A stretch of 64,000 nt of DNA, taken from NCBI GenBank assembly GCA_003218375.1, contig QHNH01000010.1, forward strand, positions 125,887 through 189,886, read 5' to 3'. The notes beneath the pieces were generated by a model. That model had not been told where the DNA came from, did not search any database, and was given only the letters and a program-made list of their open reading frames with translations. This stretch comes from Verrucomicrobiota bacterium (GTDB lineage: Bacteria; Verrucomicrobiota; Verrucomicrobiia; Chthoniobacterales; UBA10450). Below, piece by piece: positions 30,948 through 39,154 of the stretch. The position numbers and the translations under genes were made by a program. Numbering within the stretch: position 1 is the first letter of the stretch; every line of letters begins with the position of its first letter.

Positions 30948-31807
30948 CCGTTCGCGAATTCTTCGGCGATCGCGCCGTTCATTCGCAGGACGGATGCGAA
31001 TGAATTCTCGATCGGCAATGTGACGCCTCGCTGCTCCAGCGCCCGAACGACTTCTTCCGTCGGAATATTTCCAACCAGATTATCCTGCGCGAATGGACAT
31101 CCGCCCAGTCCGCCGATCGCGGAATCGAAACGCCGGCAACCGGCATCGAAGACGGCCAAAACTTTCGCGTCCGCTCCGGCACGCGTGCTGTGCATGTGAA
31201 CTCCCACCTCGCATTCGAAGCTCTCGCGTAGGACCGCAGCCGTTACCCGATGGACCAATTCCGGCTCGGCCGCGCCCACCGTGTCGGCTAACGAAATCGC
31301 GCCAACGCCGAGGCTCGCGATCTTCGCGGCTGCTTCGACGACTCTCTCTTCGTTCCAGGGATCGTGATAAGGATTCCCGAACGCCATCGAAACGTACGCG
31401 ACCATTCCCAGCCCAGCCTCGTCCGCTATCTCCTTGATTCGTTTCAGCAGCGCCTCGTTTTCTTCCCGCGATTGGTTCTGGTTCCGCCGCAGGAACGTTT
31501 CCGAAATCGAGCAGGGATAACCGAGCGTGTTTACTTTCCCGGTCGCGATCGCGCGCGCCGCGCCTTTCTCGTTAACGACGATTCCGATGATCTCCACGCC
31601 CTCGAGCGGACCGAGTTGGGCCAGCACGTCTTCGCTGTCCGCCATCTGCGGCACCGCTTTCGGCGAAACAAAGCTGACCGCGTCGATGTGCCGGAAGCCA
31701 GCGGCGACGAGGCCGCGCAAGTATTCCACTTTGCGCTCGGTCGGAATTTTCCCCGGCAAACCCTGCCAGGCGTCCCGCGGGCATTCGATGAGCTTGACGG
31801 ATTCCAT
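30944..31807 (-). CDS. Hydroxymethylglutaryl-CoA lyase
   Basis: VKLIECPRDAWQGLPGKIPTERKVEYLRGLVAAGFRHIDAVSFVSPKAVPQMAD, GVGAISLADTVG, VGVHMHSTR, GLGGCPFAQDNLVGNIPTE. Confidence 0.93.
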   Translation of the reverse strand: MESVKLIECPRDAWQGLPGKIPTERKVEYLRGLVAAGFRHIDAVSFVSPKAVPQMADSEDVLAQLGPLEGVEIIGIVVNEKGAARAIATGKVNTLGYPCSISETFLRRNQNQSREENEALLKRIKEIADEAGLGMVAYVSMAFGNPYHDPWNEERVVEAAAKIASLGVGAISLADTVGAAEPELVHRVTAAVLRESFECEVGVHMHSTRAGADAKVLAVFDAGCRRFDSAIGGLGGCPFAQDNLVGNIPTEEVVRALEQRGVTLPIENSFASVLRMNGAIAEEFANG

Positions 31808-31932
31808 CGTGACGGATGTTACTGACAGAATAACGCTTTAGCGCAATTCGTGAATCGAGAATCGTGAATCGATTTGCTTGAATTTCGATGTAACGATGTA
31901 ACGCCTCACAATTTAACGGAGCTTCCCATCCC

Positions 31933-32694
31933 ATGCCAGTCGTTCTCGTCGAAAAGCAAACGCCACAGATCACCGTTCTCACGCTCAACCGTCCCGAGCG
32001 TCGCAATGCGCTCACCATCGAATTGATGACCGAGCTGACGGCTGCGATCGAAAGCGCCGGCACCGACCCGAAGCAACGCATCCTGATTCTGCGCGGCGCC
32101 GGGAAAGCATTCTGCACCGGTTTGGATTTGGAGGAAGCCGTCAAAGTGGACCCTCAAATCACGGCGGAGAATGTTGCGCGGACCCTGCTCGCGCTCGCTG
32201 AAACGCGGCTGGTCACGATCGCCATGGTCCACGGCGCGGCGGTCGCCGGCGGCGCGGGACTCATGTCCGCCTGCGATTTCGCCATCGCCGCCGAGCGCAC
32301 GAGATTCGGTTACCCCGAAGTGAGGCGCGGCCTCGTCGCCAGTCTTGTGATGACGTTTCTGCGACGGCAACTACGCGAACGGGATTTGCGCGAACTGCTC
32401 CTGGCTTCCGAACTTATCAGCGCCGAGCGCGCCCGAGAGATTGGTCTCGTGAATCGCGTGATCCCGGCAGACGAACTCGAAAAGGAAGCGCAAAAAATCG
32501 CCGCTGCGGTTCTGCAAGGGGCTCCGGGCGCGATCTCGAATTCCAAACGCTTGATGGAGGAGCTTTGCTCAACCTCGGTTCGTGAAGACGTCGACCTCGC
32601 GCTTCGCCATCACCTGGAAGCGCGCGAATCCGCCGAAGCCAAAGAAGGCATCGCCGCCTTCAACGAAAAGCGCCCGCCAAACTGGCTTTCATAG
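31933..32694 (+). CDS. Enoyl-CoA hydratase/isomerase family protein
   Basis: ITVLTLNRPERRNALTIELM, AFCTGLDLEEA, VHGAAVAGGAGLMSACDFAIAAERTRFGYPEVRRGL. Confidence 0.92.
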   Translation: MPVVLVEKQTPQITVLTLNRPERRNALTIELMTELTAAIESAGTDPKQRILILRGAGKAFCTGLDLEEAVKVDPQITAENVARTLLALAETRLVTIAMVHGAAVAGGAGLMSACDFAIAAERTRFGYPEVRRGLVASLVMTFLRRQLRERDLRELLLASELISAERAREIGLVNRVIPADELEKEAQKIAAAVLQGAPGAISNSKRLMEELCSTSVREDVDLALRHHLEARESAEAKEGIAAFNEKRPPNWLS

Positions 32695-32696
32695 GT

Positions 32697-35081
32697 TCAA
32701 GGTGAACCTCGCGCACCTTCCTTGTCCTCGGCCCCGGGCAGAAAAAGGTCAAGAACCGCAAGCTGGTCCTCGTAAATATCCCGCGTGCTGGTTTCAGCGT
32801 GGCGCGGATCAAGCCGAAATGCCTCCTGGGTGAGTTCATTGTGCGCGGCGAGATTCTTGTCAGGATCGACGCCCATTCGATGCAGTGCGAGATGGTCGAG
32901 CGCCAATTGGTAGGTCACCCACGCCTGTTTTTGATCGGGGCCACTCATGTAAACGGTTCCTTTCTGCATGAACAGTTTCGCGACGTAGGTGCCTCCATTT
33001 TCCAAGATTGCTGCTCGCAGGGGATCCCGGAGTATTTGCTGCGCCTGTTCGTGATAGAAGACCGAAAGGATAGGCGCCGTGCATCGCGCAATTTCACCAA
33101 AGTCCGCTACGACGTTCAGCCGGTTAATATTCAGAAGACTGGCTCTCGAGCTTTGATCGGCGGCTTCCGCAATCAGCTTCGCCCGGTTCGCGGGATCCGA
33201 TTCCTTTACGGCGCGCATGTAGAGCGTGTAACCCAATCCGTGAAACCCCCTGTAGTCATATTCTTCCAGCAGGGCCAACTGCCGAAATAATCGCTCCATC
33301 TTTGCCAGGTCGGCGGCGTCGCGAACGGAATAATTAAACCAGCCGTACGCAAACAGAGCATCAATGTAGTCAGGCTTGCGTGAAATCGCGGCATCATAAT
33401 GCCGTTCCGCCTCCTCATATCTTCCCACCGAAGAATTCAGGTCAGCGAGATATTTTTCTACGATGTGTATCAGTTGCTCCCGCTCAGTCGCCCGCAACTT
33501 TTTCAGGTGGTTTTGAATGGAGATGCCAACGGCCGCATCCCATTCGGGAGCTTGCATCTCGAGAAATGAATCGGCTAGATATCGGCCGTTCAGCGCTCTG
33601 TAATCCGTGGTTTCCAAAGCGAGACTCCTCTCAAATTCCGATTTCGCCAGCTTGTACTGGCCTTGTTCCAAAAAACTGTAACCCACTGCGTTGTGAAAGG
33701 CCGTTTGCTCACGTTGACGCTTGATCTCCCGGTATTTATCCAGTGGCGTAACTTGAAACAGCGCCATGTAGAAAAGCGAAGCCAGGACTGACATTCCCAG
33801 TGTGATCAAGAACCAATAGTCTTTTATGGTTCTCGCGATTCGGGGCAACCACGCGCCTGTCGAAGGCAACTGCGTTTCATTTGACACCTGCTTCAACGTC
33901 GGAGTGGGACGTTCTCCTTGAGTTATCTGCGTGCCGCTGGGCGAAGGCGTTTGCGGCTCGGCCAACGGAGCAAAAAGAAAAACGGCACCAGCAAGGCATA
34001 GGAAGAGTAGCAGGGATAGCTGCGTCTCATCCTGCTCGGTGCTGGCGAAGCGGACGCCGAGGCCGATCAGGCGCACGGGCTTTCCAGTGCGGGCGAACGC
34101 TTCGTGGAGAAGGGAGCGAAATTGTTCGAGCGACGGCTGAAGGCCGGCGCGCTCGACGGTCGTGCGCGTAAAGTCGGCGAACTTTAGCTTCACGAAAATC
34201 TTGGTGATCGTCCGGGTCGATTCTTTCTGCGCGAGGTCGGCCATCAGTTCCTCGAACAACTCGGGCAGTTTCTCTTCGCATTCGGCCAGGGTCTCGAGGT
34301 CGGTGGAGAAAGTTTCTTCGTTGCTGAGTGACTTGCGTTCGCGGTCAGGTTCGACGGGACGGTCATCGATGCCGCGGCAAAGATCATAAAGCTCGATCCC
34401 GAATTTCCCGAAGTGTTCCTGGAGCGCGAAGCGCGACAGTCGCTGCATATCGCCGCAGGTGGCGATGCCCAGCTTGTCCAGCTTCTGCTCGGTCACTTCG
34501 CCAATCCCCCAGAGTTTTCGCACCGGCAACTCTTTCATGAACGCGGGCACCTTCTCCTGCTTCACTGCGACCTGGCCGTTCGGCTTTTTGAGGTCACTCG
34601 CGATTTTCGCGATCAATTTGTTAGGCCCGATGCCGGCGGACGCGGTCAGTTTCGTTTTGCGAAAGATCAGGCCGCGGATGACCTGCGCGAGCGGGGCGGG
34701 CGCGCCGGGATGATCGGTCACGTCGAGATAAGCTTCATCGAGGGAGAGTGGTTCGACGAGCGGGGTGAACCGGAACAGGATCTCGCGGATGACAGCAGCC
34801 TCTTTCCGGTAAACATCGAAGCGGGTCGGAAGAATGATGAGGTTCGGGCAGCGTTGGAGCGCCATGAAGGTCGGCATGGCCGAGCGGACGCCGAACTTGC
34901 GCGCTTCGTAATTGCAGGTCGTCAGGACCCCGCGCCGGTCTCGCGCGCCGCCCACGCCGACCGGCTTGCCTTTCAACGATGGCTGGTCGCGCACTTCGAT
35001 CGCCGCGTAAAAGCAATCCATGTCGAGATGGATGATGGAGCGCGCTCTGTTGCCGGATCCCACGAGAACAATTTGCTTCAA
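32697..35081 (-). CDS. dinB: DNA polymerase IV (DinB) continuous with a C-terminal two-TM plus TPR-repeat membrane protein
   Basis: N-terminal about 357 aa are DinB (HLDMDCFYAAIEVRDQPSLKGKPVGVGG, YEARKFGVRSAMPTFMAL, VEPLSLDEAYLDVTDH, ASAGIGPNKLIAKIASDLKKPNGQ, LWGIGEVTEQKL); without a stop the frame continues ETQLSLLLFLCLAGAVFLFAPLAEP...DYWFLITLGMSVLASLFYMALF...TPR-like repeats. Confidence 0.85.
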   Translation of the reverse strand: MKQIVLVGSGNRARSIIHLDMDCFYAAIEVRDQPSLKGKPVGVGGARDRRGVLTTCNYEARKFGVRSAMPTFMALQRCPNLIILPTRFDVYRKEAAVIREILFRFTPLVEPLSLDEAYLDVTDHPGAPAPLAQVIRGLIFRKTKLTASAGIGPNKLIAKIASDLKKPNGQVAVKQEKVPAFMKELPVRKLWGIGEVTEQKLDKLGIATCGDMQRLSRFALQEHFGKFGIELYDLCRGIDDRPVEPDRERKSLSNEETFSTDLETLAECEEKLPELFEELMADLAQKESTRTITKIFVKLKFADFTRTTVERAGLQPSLEQFRSLLHEAFARTGKPVRLIGLGVRFASTEQDETQLSLLLFLCLAGAVFLFAPLAEPQTPSPSGTQITQGERPTPTLKQVSNETQLPSTGAWLPRIARTIKDYWFLITLGMSVLASLFYMALFQVTPLDKYREIKRQREQTAFHNAVGYSFLEQGQYKLAKSEFERSLALETTDYRALNGRYLADSFLEMQAPEWDAAVGISIQNHLKKLRATEREQLIHIVEKYLADLNSSVGRYEEAERHYDAAISRKPDYIDALFAYGWFNYSVRDAADLAKMERLFRQLALLEEYDYRGFHGLGYTLYMRAVKESDPANRAKLIAEAADQSSRASLLNINRLNVVADFGEIARCTAPILSVFYHEQAQQILRDPLRAAILENGGTYVAKLFMQKGTVYMSGPDQKQAWVTYQLALDHLALHRMGVDPDKNLAAHNELTQEAFRLDPRHAETSTRDIYEDQLAVLDLFLPGAEDKEGARGSP

Positions 35082-35100
35082 GGAGCGGCGCTTTCCAAAC

Positions 35101-35193
35101 CAGGTAGGGACGCTTTTCCGAAGCGTCCGACTTATTCAGATTGCGGGCGTCTCACAGAATAGTCGGATGCCTCGGAAAGGCGTCCCTACCTGA
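35101..35193. repeat. Intergenic inverted-repeat element, family A (CAGGTAGGGACGC...GCGTCCCTACCTG)
   Basis: CAGGTAGGGACGCTTTTCCGAAGCGTCCGACTT...AGTCGGATGCCTCGGAAAGGCGTCCCTACCTG; same family and same 93 bp length as 56554-56646. Confidence 0.9.
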
Positions 35194-35240
35194 CGCGATC
35201 GATTCCTTGAAAAAATTCCCGCGTCGCCTGATGTATCGGG

Positions 35241-35921
35241 ATGAAATTCACTTACTACGGCCACGCCTGTTTCGCTGTCCAGGCTGGGGGCAAGAATCTT
35301 CTCTTCGATCCTTTCATCTCGCCGAATCCGCTCGCCCGTAAGATCGAGATCAAGAACGTCGCAGCCGATTTCATCCTGGTTTCGCATGGCCATGGCGATC
35401 ACATCGCAGACCTGGTGGACATCGCGAATCGGACCGGGGCGACGGTGATCGCCCCGTTCGAAGTGGGGAGCTGGTTCGAAGGAAAAGGCGTGAAGAACGT
35501 CCAGTCAATGAACCACGGTGGCGCCGCTAAAATGGATTTCGGCCGGGTGAAACTCACCAGCGCCATTCACAGCAGCTCGATGCCGGACGGTTCCTACGGC
35601 GGCAACCCATGCGGATTCGTGGTCGAAAGCGCTGATGGAAATTTCTACTATTCAGGCGACACGGCACTGACCTTCGACATGAAGCTCGTGGGCGAGGGAA
35701 CGAAGCTCCGCTTCGCGGTTTTCCCGATCGGCGATTTCTTCACGATGGGGATCGATGACGCCTTGCGCGCCGCCGAATTCGCCGCGGCGAACAAATTCGT
35801 CGGCGTCCACTACGACACCTTTCCGCCGATCAAGCTCGATCGCGCTGGGGCGATGAAAGCGGCCCGCGCGGCCGGCAAAGAATTGCTACTGCCGGCTATC
35901 GGCGAGACGCTCGATATCTGA
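35241..35921 (+). CDS. UPF0173-type metal-dependent hydrolase (beta-lactamase fold)
   Basis: MKFTYYGHACFAVQAGGKNLLFDPFISPNPLA, VSHGHGDHIADL, NPCGFVVES, YYSGDTALTFDMKLVGE, GVHYDTFPPIK. Confidence 0.93.
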   Translation: MKFTYYGHACFAVQAGGKNLLFDPFISPNPLARKIEIKNVAADFILVSHGHGDHIADLVDIANRTGATVIAPFEVGSWFEGKGVKNVQSMNHGGAAKMDFGRVKLTSAIHSSSMPDGSYGGNPCGFVVESADGNFYYSGDTALTFDMKLVGEGTKLRFAVFPIGDFFTMGIDDALRAAEFAAANKFVGVHYDTFPPIKLDRAGAMKAARAAGKELLLPAIGETLDI

Positions 35922-35939
35922 CGAGAACCGCTTCGCTCC

Positions 35940-35984
35940 GAAAAAAAAGAAGAAGCGGCGGCGACCTCATCGGCCACCGCCGCT
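35940..35984 (-). terminator. Probable intrinsic terminator for the minus-strand gene at 36008-36406
   Basis: On the minus strand: AGCGGCGGTGGCC...GGTCGCCGCCGCT stem followed by TCTTCTTTTTTTT. Confidence 0.6.
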
Positions 35985-36007
35985 CGTTCCGTCAACCCAA
36001 TTGTTAG

Positions 36008-36406
36008 TTATTGCTTCTTCATCGCGTCGCGCATTTCCTCGCGCGCTTTGCGCATGTCTTCGCGCGCTTTTTTCAGCGCGTCGAATTTCTGCTGCTGCGC
36101 TGGCGTCAGGATCGGTCGGATCTGCGTCATCGCGTTCTCGCGAATAGCCATGATCTTTTGTTTCGCTTCCTGGCGGGCCGCCATGACTTGTGGCTTCGCC
36201 TGGTCGAAGATCGGCTGGATCTTCGCCCGCTGCTCCGGAGTGAGGTCCAGCGCTTTGGTTAAATGTTCCATCGGGTTTCCCCGCTTGTGTTGCCAGCGGT
36301 TAGGCCGGTCATTGTTGTTCGCCGCGGGATCCTGCGCCTGGCCGATGGTTACGGTGGCGAACAAGGCAACGCACGCAGCGCTCAGTGTGATCAATCTTGA
36401 TTTCAT
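36008..36406 (-). CDS. Spy/CpxP-like LTXXQ-motif periplasmic protein
   Basis: Signal peptide MKSRLITLSAACVALFATVTIGQAQ; LTKALDLTPEQRAKIQPIFDQAKPQVMAARQEAKQKIMAIRENAMTQIRPILTPAQQQKFDAL. Confidence 0.8.
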   Translation of the reverse strand: MKSRLITLSAACVALFATVTIGQAQDPAANNNDRPNRWQHKRGNPMEHLTKALDLTPEQRAKIQPIFDQAKPQVMAARQEAKQKIMAIRENAMTQIRPILTPAQQQKFDALKKAREDMRKAREEMRDAMKKQ

Positions 36407-36521
36407 CTTTTTCTCTTTTCTTCTTTCATCAGGCGCCGCGTTCTTCACCAACGCCTTGTGGAAGTGCAAACCCGGCGACGCGGGGGAAGTTGCGGTTGGT
36501 TCGGAAAAAATTCTGAGGAAA

Positions 36522-37052
36522 CTATGACTTTGGCTTGGGCGGCGGCAGCTCGAGGCGTGCTTTGATCACTTGCGTTCCGTCGCTCAGCTCGATGTTTCCA
36601 TCGGAGATTTTCAATATGCGCAAAGAGACGGCAACGGAAGCCGTCGGCGTATGGATCGTGATCTCTTCGCCTTCGCCGAGGAGCCGGCCGTTGATGATCG
36701 CCAGCCGCGGATGGCCCAGGGAGATCGCGCTGACATGGATCAGGTCGGCGCTGATTTTGATGACGATCGGCTCGGGCGGAGAAATGCTGTGAGTCGACAC
36801 GGCCAGGAGATGGCGTTCCTCTTCCGCGTGCTGCAAGGCCGCTTGTCTCCGGACATAGAGGACGCTGATCGTGCAAAGCAGGACCGCACCCAGGATGATT
36901 CCAACAAAGATGGCGCGCCCATTGCCGGAAAAAAGCGAGACGCTTTTCAGCCGCGACCTCATGCTGACGCGTTCGGGCGGACGCACCCGCAGCTCGGGCA
37001 CGACTGTGCTGAGTAGCCGGGGTGCGGCCGTCTTCTGGGAGATCAAGCGCAT
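36522..37052 (-). CDS. Hypothetical single-pass membrane protein
   Basis: One TM (AIFVGIILGAVLLCTISVLYV) and a small soluble C-terminal domain. Confidence 0.6.
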   Translation of the reverse strand: MRLISQKTAAPRLLSTVVPELRVRPPERVSMRSRLKSVSLFSGNGRAIFVGIILGAVLLCTISVLYVRRQAALQHAEEERHLLAVSTHSISPPEPIVIKISADLIHVSAISLGHPRLAIINGRLLGEGEEITIHTPTASVAVSLRILKISDGNIELSDGTQVIKARLELPPPKPKS

Positions 37053-37223
37053 GGCTTTGCTAAAGCATCGGCTATTCCAAACTTAACGAATCGTAAGAGC
37101 GGCGCCCGTTTGTTAGGTCGGCCGGGGCGGGTTCGATCACGAGCGGGAGCACGAGGACGATTACGATGAGGCAGGCGGATAAAGGATTGACCGCGGGAGG
37201 GGAGCACAGGCAACACTCTGGGA

Positions 37224-39041
37224 ATGTTCAGACGCATATTGAAATGGACGCTGCGGATCCTGGCGCTCCTGGTGATCGCGCTCGCCATCTTCCTCATCAA
37301 TCTCATCTGGTTCCGGCCCTGGAGCCTGAATCTGTTTTATGAAAAGGTCTTCGCCCAGGTGCTCTTCGAAGAGCCGGAGCTTCTCTCGTCGCTCGGGCTG
37401 GTGGAACGATTCGGCATCACCGGCCACAACGGAAAATTGGGCGACGTGTCGCCGGCTCATCAGCAGCGCTACTTCGATCGGGCCAGGAAAAACCTGGAAG
37501 ACCTCCACGCCTATCCGCTCGAGAAACAGAACCCCTCCCAGCAGCTCTCCACTCACATCCTCGAGTGGTACATGAGCCGCGAGATCGAAGGAGAAAAATA
37601 TCAATTCCACAACTACCCGGTTAACCAGCTCTTCGGCGTGCAGAACGAGTTCCCGTCCTTCATGGCAAACACGCACCGGCTGCTCGCGCCGCGGGACTGC
37701 GAATATTACCAGCAGCGCCTGAACGCGGTCGGCACGAAGTTCGACCAACTGCTCGAGAGCCTGAAGCTTCGCGAGCAAAAAGGGATTCTGCCGCCGCGTT
37801 TCGTCGTGGAAAAAGTTCTCGTCGAGATGAACAACTTCGTCACGCAGCCGCCTCCGGAAAATATTCTGGCCACCTCCTTCAAAACGCGCACGGCGAAAAT
37901 CGACGGGATGCCGGACGAACAGCGGGCGACGTTCCAGAAAAAAATCGAGACCGCGATCACGGACCGCGTTTATCCCGCCTACCATAAGCTGATTGATTAC
38001 TTCACGGCTCTTCTCCCGAAGACCACAACGGAAGACGGCGCCTGGAAATTGCCGGACGGCGACGCGTTCTACGCCTACGCGTTGCGCAAGAGCACGACTA
38101 CGACCCTCAAGCCCGAGGAAGTCCACGATCTCGGCTTGCGCGAGGTCGCGCGGATCGAAGCGGAAATGCGGACATTGCTCGACACAAATGGTTACGCCGG
38201 CCGCCCGATCGGCGAAGCGATGGACGCGTTGCGGAAGGATCCGCGCTTCCTGTTTTCGAATGACGACAAAGGTCGCGCCGATGCGCTCGCGGAATACACG
38301 CGGTTGATCGATGACGCGATCGAACGCTGCCGGCTCCTGTTCGCGACGGTGCCGAAAGCGAAGATCGAAGTGCAACGCGTGCCGGTGTTCAAGGAAGCGA
38401 CGGCGCCGGGCGCTTACTATAATGGCGCGTCGATGGATCGGACGCGGCCGGGGACTTTCTACGCGAACCTGCGCGACATGAACGAACTTCCGAAGTGGGG
38501 AATGCGCACGCTGGCGTATCACGAAGGCGTGCCCGGCCATCACTGGCAGATCGCGACGGCGCAGGAATTGAAAGGGCTGCCGCAATTCCGGAAATTGATT
38601 CCGTTCACGGCTTACCAGGAAGGCTGGGCGCTCTACACGGAATGGCTGGCGAAAGAAGCTGGCTGGTATGACGGGGATCCGTTCGGCGATCTCGGCCGGT
38701 TGCAGGCGGAACTTTTCCGCGCGGTGCGGCTCGTGGTCGATACAGGCATTCACTCAAAACGCTGGCCGCGCGAACAAGCGATCACGTACATGCGCGAAAA
38801 AACGGGCATGGGCGAAAAGGAGGTCACGGCCGAGATCGAGCGTTACATCGTGAACCCAGGACAGGCATGCGCCTACAAAGTTGGGATGCTCAAGATCCAG
38901 GAACTGCGCAAGCGCGCCCAGGCGGAGCTGGGAACGAAGTTCGATCAGCGACAGTTTCATGACGTGGTCCTGAAAAACGGCGCCCTGCCGCTGGAGATTC
39001 TCGAGGAACAGGTCGTCGCTTACATTCAGAAAACCAAGTAG
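37224..39041 (+). CDS. DUF885-family protein (M32-like/zincin-type peptidase candidate)
   Basis: RTRPGTFYANLRDMNELPKWGMRTLAYHEGVPGHHWQIATAQEL...YQEGWALYTEWLAKE, hallmark HEGVPGHH of DUF885. Confidence 0.92.
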   Translation: MFRRILKWTLRILALLVIALAIFLINLIWFRPWSLNLFYEKVFAQVLFEEPELLSSLGLVERFGITGHNGKLGDVSPAHQQRYFDRARKNLEDLHAYPLEKQNPSQQLSTHILEWYMSREIEGEKYQFHNYPVNQLFGVQNEFPSFMANTHRLLAPRDCEYYQQRLNAVGTKFDQLLESLKLREQKGILPPRFVVEKVLVEMNNFVTQPPPENILATSFKTRTAKIDGMPDEQRATFQKKIETAITDRVYPAYHKLIDYFTALLPKTTTEDGAWKLPDGDAFYAYALRKSTTTTLKPEEVHDLGLREVARIEAEMRTLLDTNGYAGRPIGEAMDALRKDPRFLFSNDDKGRADALAEYTRLIDDAIERCRLLFATVPKAKIEVQRVPVFKEATAPGAYYNGASMDRTRPGTFYANLRDMNELPKWGMRTLAYHEGVPGHHWQIATAQELKGLPQFRKLIPFTAYQEGWALYTEWLAKEAGWYDGDPFGDLGRLQAELFRAVRLVVDTGIHSKRWPREQAITYMREKTGMGEKEVTAEIERYIVNPGQACAYKVGMLKIQELRKRAQAELGTKFDQRQFHDVVLKNGALPLEILEEQVVAYIQKTK

Positions 39042-39045
39042 TCGA

Positions 39046-39154
39046 CCGGAACATAGACATCCTGTCTGTGCGCCCAACGGGTTTGCAACCCGTTGACCGT
39101 CCGGCAGCGGGCAAAATGCCCGCGGGGCACACAGGCTAAAAGCCTATGTTCCGG
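39046..39154. repeat. Intergenic compound inverted-repeat element, family D (CCGGAACATAG...CTATGTTCCGG enclosing two further hairpins)
   Basis: Outer arms CCGGAACATAG/CTATGTTCCGG; internal hairpins CAACGGGTTTGCAACCCGTTG and GCGGGCAAAATGCCCGC. Confidence 0.88.

Noticed and set aside
37161-38753. 530-aa minus-strand ORF opposite DUF885
   Set aside because: Antisense shadow; the plus strand has the diagnostic HEGVPGHH motif.
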